The notes below the pieces were generated by a model that saw only the letters and a program-made list of their open reading frames with translations, searched no databases and was not told the DNA's origin. From Actinomadura syzygii (GTDB taxonomy: Bacteria; Actinomycetota; Actinomycetes; Streptosporangiales; Streptosporangiaceae), in the NCBI RefSeq assembly GCF_008085905.1, contig NZ_VSFF01000012.1:186001-250000 (forward strand): 64,000 bases of DNA, in the 5' to 3' direction. This document shows positions 15,667 to 23,123 of this stretch, in pieces; position 1 is the stretch's first letter, and each line of letters starts with the position of its first letter. A program made the translations under genes and the position numbers.

Positions 15667-17589
15667 TCAGACCGGCAGGTCGGCGAGCGCGGCCGTGACG
15701 CAGCGATGCGCGTCGTGGACGGGACGGGAGAACTGGGCCGGTGACGGGACCTGGTTGTTGTAGTAGGTGGCTCCCTCGCAGAGCGGGCCGAGCACCCACA
15801 TGTGCGTGTCCGGCTGCCCGTCGACGGCCCGTGGGTGCTGGTCGCGGTCGATGTCGATCCCGCTCGGCCGGCCGCTCTCGGGCGGCAGCGGGCGGATCCG
15901 CCCGGCGCGGCGCAGCGCGGCGAGCAGCGGGCTGGCGGACGAGTCGACGCTGGGCGGCGGCACGCGCGCCCGGATCAGCCAGTCGGCCGCCGCCGAATGC
16001 GGCCGTCCGAGCCCGGTCGAGACGATCCGCCAGCGCCCCGTCCGGGCGTGCCACGACACCGCCGGAGCCGGTCCGAACGGCGCGCGCGCCACGCCCGCCG
16101 CCATGATCGCCAGCAGTTCGGCCTGCCGCTCCCACTGCGGACCGACGACCGCGCGGTTGAACAGGGAGGTCATCGGGCCGGTGAAGTAGGCGCGGGACCG
16201 GTCGGTGATGCCGTCGAAGTCGATCGCGTGCCGGATCACGTCCCGGTGGTCCTCCATGACCTCCAGCGCCGCCTTGAGCGGGCTCTCGGACAGCGGCCGG
16301 GCGCCTTCCCGCAGGTCGCTTCGCATGGCGTCGACGAGCCAGCGGGCGTACTGCGCGCTGTCCCGGCGGGCCATCCCGGCCGTGCCGTCCAGGGCCGCCC
16401 AGGCGTCGAACGCGCCGAGCCGGGTCGCCAAGGCGTCGAGCGTCCGGTGCAGCCGGGCCGGTTCCGGGTCGCGCGACAGGTCGTCGAGTATCAGCAGGAC
16501 GTCGCCCAAGCGCGCGCGCCGCGCCTGAGCGCGGCGGTAGGCGATGTGCATCTCGGTGAGGAGCAGCGGGAGCACGTCGATGCGGAAGTCGAGGCGCGGT
16601 CCGCGGCTGCGACGTAGCGCGTCGATCGCGGCGGTGGTGAAGGCGACCGGCGGGTCCGCGGGGCCGTCCCGGCCGATTCTGGGCCTGACCCGGTACGGGG
16701 CGCCGGTCCTGGAGTACAGCAGCAGCACGGGCTCCGCGCCGCTCGGCAGGTACCGCATCCGTTCACCCCTACCGGAGAACCGGCCGCCTCGGCCGACCGT
16801 CAGGCAGGCGATCACGTCCATCGCGCTCAGGCCGAATCCGGCGATCGCGGCCGATTGCCCGGGCGCGATCGCGCCGGTGTCTCCGGGCAGCGGGTAGGGA
16901 CTGCCGATCGTCTGTTCGCGGCCCGGCTCGTCTGGAGGGGCGTTCTCGGCGGTGTATCCGGTCGTGAGGAAGACGTGCCGGGCCAGCACGGTCGAGCCGT
17001 CGGCGCAGACGATCGAACGCTGCCCGGCGGCCTCGTCACGAATGTCGACGGCGGTCGTGGGAAGCATCGTGACCTCGACGTGGCCGCCTGCAGAGTCCAG
17101 CACCTGGCCCTTGAACCAGTGCAAGTACTCACCGAGGACATTGCGAGGCAGATAGTCGGCCGGATGCACAGGCCGACGCCGGGGCAAGGAGTCCTCCTGC
17201 GGGCCTGCGACGCCTTCGCTGACCCATTCGTACAGGCTCGGCCCTCGCCGAACGGTCCCGAGCGGCACGGTTCCCTCGTCCGGAAACATCGACACTTCCG
17301 CGCACGGCGAGTTGAGCAGGAGATAGTCAGGCAGATCCGGGGCGTGGACGCCGCAACCGGTGCCCGCCGGATCCACGACCGCCACCCGCACCGGCCCGCG
17401 CTTACCCGCCGGGCTCTTGGGCGAATCGCGGGCGAGGGTGACGACACGCTCGAGCACGCTCAGCCCGCGCGACCCGAACCCGATGATCGCGATGTCCGCG
17501 ACCACGGGCGCCGCGGCGACCGTCGCGGCCGTGCCGTCCCGTACCTCCACACTTTGGTGGGCGCCTTGGTGGGCACTGCCGACTGCCAT
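15667..17589 (-). CDS. FAD/NAD(P)-binding oxidoreductase (NAD_binding_9-like)
   Basis: Large flavoprotein of 640 residues. The first dinucleotide fold has GFGSRG at 37-42 (IAIIGFGSRGLSVLERV) and a second Rossmann region AIAGFGLSAMDVI follows near residue 240. Downstream parts (YFTGPMTSLFNRAVVGPQWER; TYYNNQVPSPAQFSRPVHDA) resemble a group of uncharacterised FAD/NAD(P)-binding proteins related to ornithine N-hydroxylases. The ATG at 17589 has a strong GGAGG ribosome-binding site. An N- or C-hydroxylation role is plausible but unproven. The gene heads a leftward operon whose promoter carries 11-bp repeats shared back to back with the LanB-like gene. Confidence 0.75.
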   Translation of the reverse strand: MAVGSAHQGAHQSVEVRDGTAATVAAAPVVADIAIIGFGSRGLSVLERVVTLARDSPKSPAGKRGPVRVAVVDPAGTGCGVHAPDLPDYLLLNSPCAEVSMFPDEGTVPLGTVRRGPSLYEWVSEGVAGPQEDSLPRRRPVHPADYLPRNVLGEYLHWFKGQVLDSAGGHVEVTMLPTTAVDIRDEAAGQRSIVCADGSTVLARHVFLTTGYTAENAPPDEPGREQTIGSPYPLPGDTGAIAPGQSAAIAGFGLSAMDVIACLTVGRGGRFSGRGERMRYLPSGAEPVLLLYSRTGAPYRVRPRIGRDGPADPPVAFTTAAIDALRRSRGPRLDFRIDVLPLLLTEMHIAYRRAQARRARLGDVLLILDDLSRDPEPARLHRTLDALATRLGAFDAWAALDGTAGMARRDSAQYARWLVDAMRSDLREGARPLSESPLKAALEVMEDHRDVIRHAIDFDGITDRSRAYFTGPMTSLFNRAVVGPQWERQAELLAIMAAGVARAPFGPAPAVSWHARTGRWRIVSTGLGRPHSAAADWLIRARVPPPSVDSSASPLLAALRRAGRIRPLPPESGRPSGIDIDRDQHPRAVDGQPDTHMWVLGPLCEGATYYNNQVPSPAQFSRPVHDAHRCVTAALADLPV

Positions 17590-17674
17590 CCACCGATCCC
17601 TCCAGGAGACGGGCCGCGCGTGGCCTGGCGGCCCGCTCCACGGCGGTCCGCGCGCCCAGTGTTCCCAGGGCGGA

Positions 17675-17690
17675 TATATGGCCCGTACAC
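17675..17690 (-). promoter_or_regulatory. Putative SARP operator for the flavoprotein operon
   Basis: On the plus strand TATAT at 17675 and TACAC at 17686 are 11 bp apart; read toward the leftward gene they give GTGTA then ATATA. They lie 86 bp upstream of the 17589 start, in the divergent promoter region shared with the LanB-like gene. Confidence 0.55.
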
Positions 17691-17699
17691 GCCAGCGGT

Positions 17700-17715
17700 T
17701 GTAGCCGTGCTGTAG
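17700..17715 (+). promoter_or_regulatory. Putative SARP operator for the LanB-like operon
   Basis: Two identical TGTAG elements at 17700 and 17711, 11 bp apart, face the rightward gene starting at 17807. GAGGCT, a possible -10 element, lies 10 nt after the second repeat. Confidence 0.6.
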
Positions 17716-17806
17716 GCGGCGGCCGGAGGCTTGCGGCAGGCCGGGTCGCTACGGCGAACCCTCCCGGTCATCTTCGGACGCAGACCGGACGCGGAAGGGC
17801 GCCGCC

Positions 17807-20164
17807 GTGGACGTGAGGCATCGCTTCCCACTCGGGAACACGCCGTGGACGGTGTGGCGAGAGGTGCTGCTGCGGACGACCGGATTCCCCGCCGCGGGGC
17901 TGGACCTGCTGGCGGCCCCGCAGTGCGCGGCCGCCGCGGACGCACACCTCGCCGGCACCGCCGAACCGGGCGCGTTCGCCGCCGAGTTCGACCGCGCGGT
18001 CGCCGCCAGTTCAGCCGAGTTGCGCCGCATCAGCGCCGATCCGCTGCTGCGCGAAGCGATCACCTGGCAGAACCCGCCCACCGTCGTCCTGCTCGACGCG
18101 ATCGCGGGCCGGGGACCGGGCGGATCGCGCACCAGCAAATGGCGGTACCGCGAGCAGCAGTTGTCCCGTTACTGGCAGCGGTACTGCGCCAAGACCGAGA
18201 CCATCGGCTTCTTCGGCCCGCTGACCTGGGCGACGCTTGATCCATCCGTGCCGGATTTCGACGCGACGCCGGGCCCGCGGCTCCTCGACCGGCGCCGCGT
18301 GTTCTTGGAGCCGTGGGCGCTGGCCGCCTACGGGGCGCGGCTCGCCGAGGACCCGGAGCTGCGGCGCGAGCTTCCGCCGACACCGATGCCGCACTTCTGG
18401 CTGGACGGCGACCTGCTGCGTCGGCCGGGGCGCGATCCCCTCACGCTGACAGAGCGGGAGACCGCGGCCCTGACGAGGTGCGACGGGCGGCGCCCGGCCG
18501 CCGGAATCGTCGCCGACCTGGTCGCGGACGCGCGGACGCCGGTCGGCACGACCGAGGAGGGCTACCAACTCCTGGCCGGCCTCGCGTCCCGCAAGCTGAT
18601 CAGATGGGACGCGAACCTGCCGGTGGCCCCGCACACCGAAACCGTCCTGGACGACCGCATCGCGGCGATCGGCGATGACGGCCTGCGGCGTAGAGCATCG
18701 GAGGGGCTGCGGCGGCTGCGGGCGGCCCGCGCCGCGGTGGCCGGGGCCGCCGGCGATCCCGCGACGCTCGCCCCGGCGATGGCCGCCTTGGACGCCGAGT
18801 TCACCGCGCTGACCGGCCGGGAACCGCGCCAGCGCCTCGGCCAGACCTACGCGGGACGCGGCCTGTGCTACGAGGACACCACGCGCGACCTGCGGCTGAC
18901 CGTCGGTTCCCGCGTCATCGACGCGATGGCCCCGGCACTGGCGCTGGTGATGCAGATCGCGCGCTGGCTGACCGCCGACATCGCGGCCGCCTACGAACGG
19001 GAGCTGCTGCGGCTGGTGGAGAAGGGACCGGGCGGGCCCGTCCGGCTCAGCGACATCTGGTACCCGGCGATCGAGCTGGTCTCCGGTCGCGGCGCAGGGC
19101 CGGTCGACGACGGGCTGGAGGAGCTCGTCTCCCGATGGCGGACGCTGTTCGGGTTGCCGCGCCTCCCCGAGTCGCAGCGAAGGGTCGAATTCACGAGCGC
19201 CGGATTGGCGGGCCGGGTCGCGGAGTTGTTCGCCGCCGATCGGCCGGGCTGGTCGGCCGCACGCGTTCACAGCCCGGACCTGCACATCTGCGCCGAGTCG
19301 GTGGAGAACGTCAACCGCGGCGACTACCTGGTGGTGCTCGGCGAGCTGCACGTGGCCAGCGGAACGCTGTGCGACCGGGCCGTGAACTGGCCCAAGGCCG
19401 AGCCCGGCCGGATGCTGGAGGCGATGGTGCGGGACTTCGGCCGTCCCCGGATGGTGCCGTTGCTGCCGCTCACCTGGTCCAAGTACGCGGGACGGCTGGT
19501 GTACGCCGAGCCCGCGCCGGACGACTGGAACATCGCCTTCACCCGCACCGGCGGCGTCGACACCCACCGGCTGGTCCCGACCGAGGCCGTCACCGTCGAG
19601 GTCGTGGACGGTCGGCCGGTCGCCACACTGCCGACCGGTGAACGGGTGCCCGCGATCGAGCTGTTCGGGATGTTCTTGTCCACGGTCGTCGCCGACGCGT
19701 TCAAAGGCGTGACGCAAGGTCCGCACACGCCGCGGGTGACCGTCGACCGGCTCGTGGTCACGCGGGAGACCTGGCGCATGACCGCCGCGCAACTCGCCGG
19801 GCTCACCGTGCGCGGCGACGAACCCGGCCAGTACCTGGCCGGGCGCCGGCTGGTGGCCGAGCACGGACTGCCCGACCGGTGCTTCGCGAAGATCGCCACC
19901 GAGAGCAAGCCGGTGTACGTGGACTTCACCAGCCCCGCCTTCGTCGCCTCGTTCGGTTCCGCGGTCCGCGCGGCGGCCGCCGCGCACGGCGAACGTACCG
20001 AGGTCGCCGTCAGCGAGATGCTGCCGACACAGGAGCAGACCTGGGTGCCCGACCAGGAGGGCCGCACCTATTTCGGAGAACTGCGGCTGCAGGTGACCGA
20101 TCCCGCATACGCCGACACAGTCGACCGTACCGCCGATGTATCAGCCGCATACGAGCGCCACTGA
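17807..20164 (+). CDS. LanB-like (lantibiotic dehydratase N-domain) protein 1
   Basis: A 785-residue protein related to the glutamyl-tRNA-dependent N-terminal domain of LanB dehydratases. Recognisable segments are a KWRYREQQLSRYWQRYCAK helix followed by ETIGFFGPLTWATLD (the LanB RYLYRMxTRCTPFGLFAG region, about 105-140), VVLGELHVASGTLC (about 505) and PRMVPLLPLTWSKYAG (about 545). The catalytic elimination domain (SpaB_C type) is not evident. It starts with GTG behind GGAAGG and aligns at its start with the paralogue at 38085 (HRFPLG..PW..W against HRFQLG..AW..W). There is no precursor peptide or LanC nearby. Such proteins can use aminoacyl-tRNA for amide bond formation (PEARLs), so tRNA-dependent acylation is my inference. 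It heads an operon with the proline-hydroxylase-like, VOC and TDO-like genes. Confidence 0.8.
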   Translation: MDVRHRFPLGNTPWTVWREVLLRTTGFPAAGLDLLAAPQCAAAADAHLAGTAEPGAFAAEFDRAVAASSAELRRISADPLLREAITWQNPPTVVLLDAIAGRGPGGSRTSKWRYREQQLSRYWQRYCAKTETIGFFGPLTWATLDPSVPDFDATPGPRLLDRRRVFLEPWALAAYGARLAEDPELRRELPPTPMPHFWLDGDLLRRPGRDPLTLTERETAALTRCDGRRPAAGIVADLVADARTPVGTTEEGYQLLAGLASRKLIRWDANLPVAPHTETVLDDRIAAIGDDGLRRRASEGLRRLRAARAAVAGAAGDPATLAPAMAALDAEFTALTGREPRQRLGQTYAGRGLCYEDTTRDLRLTVGSRVIDAMAPALALVMQIARWLTADIAAAYERELLRLVEKGPGGPVRLSDIWYPAIELVSGRGAGPVDDGLEELVSRWRTLFGLPRLPESQRRVEFTSAGLAGRVAELFAADRPGWSAARVHSPDLHICAESVENVNRGDYLVVLGELHVASGTLCDRAVNWPKAEPGRMLEAMVRDFGRPRMVPLLPLTWSKYAGRLVYAEPAPDDWNIAFTRTGGVDTHRLVPTEAVTVEVVDGRPVATLPTGERVPAIELFGMFLSTVVADAFKGVTQGPHTPRVTVDRLVVTRETWRMTAAQLAGLTVRGDEPGQYLAGRRLVAEHGLPDRCFAKIATESKPVYVDFTSPAFVASFGSAVRAAAAAHGERTEVAVSEMLPTQEQTWVPDQEGRTYFGELRLQVTDPAYADTVDRTADVSAAYERH

Positions 20165-20201
20165 GCATGTCGTGTGGCGCGTTGACCGGGAGGGAATGAC
20201 C

Positions 20202-21053
20202 ATGCGTACCCAAATGCTGGGGCGGATCTCGATCGACCGGTCTCGCGTTCAAGACGAGCTGGAACTCGGCAGGGATTTCCACTACGCCGAGCAATACCCT
20301 GAATTCCAGAGCGGCCAGCCGTGGAAGACCTGCATGATCTGGTCGTGCGGCGGGGAGGTCGGCGACGGCGTCATCGCCCATTACGACACCAGCCTGCCGG
20401 CGCAGCCGACGGTCTACGGGAAACAGCTGCCGTATCTGCGGCGGTTGATCGAGGAGTCGGTCGTCGTCGAGCATCTGCGCTTCGCGCGGCTGGTGGTGAT
20501 GACCGATGCCGTGCTGCTCCCGCACCGCGACTTCCTGGAGTTCACCGACAAACCGACCGCGGCGCGCGCGGCGCACCGGCTGCACGTCCCGCTGACCACC
20601 GACGAGACCTGCCTGTTCATGGAGGACGGCACCGTCTACCGGATGTTCCCCGGTGAGCTGTGGTCCTTGGACGTCTCCAGAATGCACAGCGCCGCGGTGC
20701 TGTCCGACATTCGCCGGGTGCACCTGATCATGGACTTCGCGGACCTGCCCGATCACGCGCTGCTGCGGATCGAGCGGAACCCGGTCCAGGGCATCCCCGA
20801 ACCGAACCTGGTGCACCGGCCGAAGCTCACCGACGAGCAGCGGACGGCGATCCGCGCGCTCGCCGGAGTCGTCGACCTCGAGAACCTGAACGAGGTGTTC
20901 GGCATCGTGATCCGCAAGAGCTACCGGGCGGACGGCGGCGAGCGGTTCGCCTGGGACGCGATGAGCGAGATCGCCCGGGACGCCGAAGACCCGGCCGTCG
21001 GCGCACGGATCGAGGAGCTGTACAAAGTGTGCGCCCTGGAAAGGAATGAGTGA
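20202..21053 (+). CDS. Proline-hydroxylase-like Fe(II)/2-oxoglutarate dioxygenase
   Basis: A 283-residue oxygenase of the aspartyl/asparaginyl-hydroxylase fold resembling free L-proline cis-3/4-hydroxylases. The iron ligands are H108 and D110 (LLPHRDFLEF) and H162 (VSRMHSAAV), followed by the 2OG-binding Arg in DIRRVHLIMDF. The C-terminal helical region (LTDEQRTAIRALAGVV to the end) resembles the Pro_3_hydrox_C domain. ATG at 20202 follows GGAGGG with 7-nt spacing and is preferred to upstream starts. Next to genes for an apparent alkylproline pathway, the simplest guess is hydroxylation of a proline derivative. Confidence 0.8.
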   Translation: MRTQMLGRISIDRSRVQDELELGRDFHYAEQYPEFQSGQPWKTCMIWSCGGEVGDGVIAHYDTSLPAQPTVYGKQLPYLRRLIEESVVVEHLRFARLVVMTDAVLLPHRDFLEFTDKPTAARAAHRLHVPLTTDETCLFMEDGTVYRMFPGELWSLDVSRMHSAAVLSDIRRVHLIMDFADLPDHALLRIERNPVQGIPEPNLVHRPKLTDEQRTAIRALAGVVDLENLNEVFGIVIRKSYRADGGERFAWDAMSEIARDAEDPAVGARIEELYKVCALERNE

Positions 21054-21064
21054 GGCCGACTCGC

Positions 21065-21547
21065 ATGTCCAACCAGAAAGCACATCCCTTCCCCGAGCCC
21101 CTTCCGGTGTTCCATCACATCGCCGTACAGACGAATGACCTGGAGAACTCCCAGAAGTGGTACGAGGCGTTCTTCGGCGCCCGCCCGACCTTCACGCAGG
21201 AGATCTTCTCCGACCTGACCAACGGCCGGTTGCCCGGCATCAGGCGGCTGGTGGAAATGACGGTCGGCACCGTGCGGATCCACCTGTTCGAACGCGAAGG
21301 GCGCCCGGCCCCGGCACCGGGCGAGAGCGTCACCCAGTACCAGCACCTCTGCCTCGCCGTGAGCGACCCACAGGATCTGGTGACGATACGACGGCACTGG
21401 ATCGACCTGTTCGAATCAGGCCGCTTCGATTTCGCGGTGAAGGACCCACCCAGCCCCATCGTCGTCGACGACGGCGTCAGCAGTTTCTACACATTCGACG
21501 TCAACGGCTTGGAATTCGAGTTCACTCATGTCCCGCGAGCGGCCTAG
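21065..21547 (+). CDS. VOC-fold dioxygenase, candidate L-DOPA extradiol dioxygenase (LmbB1-like)
   Basis: A 160-residue VOC-superfamily protein with apparent metal ligands His (PVFHHIAVQTND), His (YQHLCLAV) and Glu (NGLEFEFTHV), the H-H-E set of extradiol dioxygenases. A coupled GTG start at 21050 is also possible. It overlaps the TDO-like gene by 20 bases. In lincomycin and pyrrolobenzodiazepine clusters a small VOC dioxygenase (LmbB1 type) sits beside a heme tyrosine hydroxylase (LmbB2 type) and cleaves the ring of L-DOPA. That assignment here rests on fold plus context, not on direct homology that I could test. Confidence 0.7.
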   Translation: MSNQKAHPFPEPLPVFHHIAVQTNDLENSQKWYEAFFGARPTFTQEIFSDLTNGRLPGIRRLVEMTVGTVRIHLFEREGRPAPAPGESVTQYQHLCLAVSDPQDLVTIRRHWIDLFESGRFDFAVKDPPSPIVVDDGVSSFYTFDVNGLEFEFTHVPRAA

Positions 21548-22553
21548 CCATGACCATGCTCCGTGGCCCGTCCTGACGGGCCGTCCGTCACCGCGGCGCT
21601 GGGACTTCGGTGGTCGCCCCTTCGGTGTGGAGCCCCTGACGCTTCCGCCGCCCGGCGCCTGGCATCCACCGGTGGAGGACCCCGACGCGGGTGCCGCCGG
21701 GCCGGGTCCCGCGCGCGGCTCGCTCATCGAGCGGTTCGGCCTGGCGGCGGAACCGGCCGACGAGGGCGACGGGGCCGACGGGGCCGAGGTCGTCCCCGGA
21801 GCGGAGGAACTCTTCTGGTTTCGGTGGATCACAGGGCATCAGGTCAGCTTCATCCTGTGGCGGCTGATCGGGCAGCTCGTCCACGACGCGTCCTCGCATC
21901 CGGCGGGCTCTCGTTCACAGGACGAGGTGGAGTCGATGCTGGTCTCGGTGCGGAACTACGTCCGCGGCTACTGCGCCATGCTCCTGTACACCGCGACCTG
22001 CCCGCGCGGCCTGTATGAGGACATGATCCGGCCGAGCATGAGGTTGCGGCATCCGTCCTTCAGCGGCAGTTGGGCTCCCGACTACTGGCCGATCAGGGAC
22101 CTGCTGCGCGGTCGGCGCACCGCGCTCACCGAGACGGTGGAGGCCCGGGAGCTGGTGGAGGCGATCAGGGTGCAGCGGCTGGTGCACGAGGTGATCGCGG
22201 CCCGGCTGGTCCCCGACGGGCAGTCGCTCCTGCGGCGCTCCGCCTTCCGATCGGGGGACCTCCGCGTGCTGCAACTGCTCTACGACAACTACTTCCTGAC
22301 CTTGCGCGGCGCCGTCACCCAGCACGACGTGACGGCCCAACTGCAGCGCCGGCTGGTGGCGATCGTCCGCGACTGCGCCGTCAACGGCCTGCATCCCGAA
22401 GGCCACGGCGCCCCGGACCCCATCGGGGAGCCGTGGTTCGCGGAAGTGGCCGCCTGCGAGGACGGCATCATCGGCATCCTGGACGAGGTCGCCGGCTCCG
22501 ACGTCCGGATGCCGTCCGCGGTGACCGGTGCGCGCCCGGTCGGCCTCGGCTGA
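21528..22553 (+). CDS. TDO-superfamily heme protein, candidate L-tyrosine hydroxylase (LmbB2/SfmD/MarE-like)
   Basis: A 341-residue protein with the helical core of the tryptophan 2,3-dioxygenase superfamily: WITGHQVSFILWRLIGQLVHD (part shown; H104) mirrors the TDO HQxxELWxK region, and RLRHPSFSGSWAPDY near 173-187 is the conserved loop of the aromatic-hydroxylase branch. The first 90 residues are proline- and acid-rich. Members of this branch hydroxylate tyrosine (LmbB2, Orf13), 3-methyltyrosine (SfmD) or methyltryptophan (MarE). The VOC dioxygenase next door and the LmbA- and LmbY-like genes favour tyrosine to L-DOPA for alkylproline synthesis. With a TrpB2-like enzyme in the cluster, an indole substrate remains possible. 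Confidence 0.72.
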   Translation: MSRERPSHDHAPWPVLTGRPSPRRWDFGGRPFGVEPLTLPPPGAWHPPVEDPDAGAAGPGPARGSLIERFGLAAEPADEGDGADGAEVVPGAEELFWFRWITGHQVSFILWRLIGQLVHDASSHPAGSRSQDEVESMLVSVRNYVRGYCAMLLYTATCPRGLYEDMIRPSMRLRHPSFSGSWAPDYWPIRDLLRGRRTALTETVEARELVEAIRVQRLVHEVIAARLVPDGQSLLRRSAFRSGDLRVLQLLYDNYFLTLRGAVTQHDVTAQLQRRLVAIVRDCAVNGLHPEGHGAPDPIGEPWFAEVAACEDGIIGILDEVAGSDVRMPSAVTGARPVGLG

Positions 22554-22626
22554 TGCCGGGTCACCACCGCGCCGCCGGTCGGCAACTCGCTGCCCGACTC
22601 GCGCCCGTCAACGCCGCGCCGCGCGG

Positions 22627-22947
22627 TCACGCGACGATCGCGTCCACCTCGATCTCGATCAGCAGGCGCGGGTCGAACAGAGCCGACACCTCCACGATCG
22701 TGGCGGCGGGCAGGATCGCGGCGAACACCTCGCGGTGCACCTCGCCCACCTGCCGCCAGGCGCTGATGTCGGTGACGAACACCCGGCTGCGCACGACGTC
22801 GGGCATGCCCGCTCCGGCCCGCTCCAGTGCGGAGGCGATCCGGCGCAGGACCTCCCTGGTCTGCTCGGCCATGTCGGCTCCGCCGACCGGGCCGTCCGGC
22901 GCCATGGCCGTCGTGCCGGCGACGCTGATGAAATCGCCCACCCGCAC
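22627..22947 (-). CDS. RidA/YjgF-family protein, 5' end unclear
   Basis: RidA fold protein that typically hydrolyses or tautomerises imines and enamines. FISVAGTTAMAPDG, AEQTREVLRRIASALERAGA and VVRSRVFVTDIS are family signatures, ending in EVDAIVA. The first usable start codon is GTG at 22947, giving 106 residues, shorter than the usual 125-130. The frame continues upstream to 23043 and encodes a family-like N-terminus (LISDQSPAERIFGFSRAVRVGDF, in part) but contains no ATG, GTG or TTG before the stop. Either a rare start codon is used or the gene has lost its start. It lies between the TDO-like and gamma-glutamyltransferase-like genes, so a tautomerase role in the alkylproline branch is conceivable. 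Confidence 0.75.
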   Translation of the reverse strand: MRVGDFISVAGTTAMAPDGPVGGADMAEQTREVLRRIASALERAGAGMPDVVRSRVFVTDISAWRQVGEVHREVFAAILPAATIVEVSALFDPRLLIEIEVDAIVA

Positions 22948-23123
22948 CGCGCGGGAGAAACCGAAGATCCGCTCCGCCGGGCTCTGGTCGGAGATGAGCG
23001 TGCGGTCAGCGCCGTGTCGCGATTGCCGGTCGATGAGCCGAGTTTACAGGTCCACCGCCGCTTGGCGGAGGCTCGCTCCGCGGCGGCGCGGACGACGTTC
23101 CGGCCGAAGGGAAAGGGGAGCTT

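Noticed and set aside
21528..22553. Tryptophan 2,3-dioxygenase of the kynurenine pathway
   Set aside because: The heme-superfamily motif is present, but the HPSFSGSWAPDY loop is that of the aromatic-hydroxylase branch. No kynureninase or formamidase is nearby, and it overlaps a VOC dioxygenase.
23034..23049. A possible SARP operator upstream of the RidA gene (TGAGC then TACAG, 11 bp apart)
   Set aside because: Only one of the two elements fits the consensus, so it was not counted among the eleven sites.
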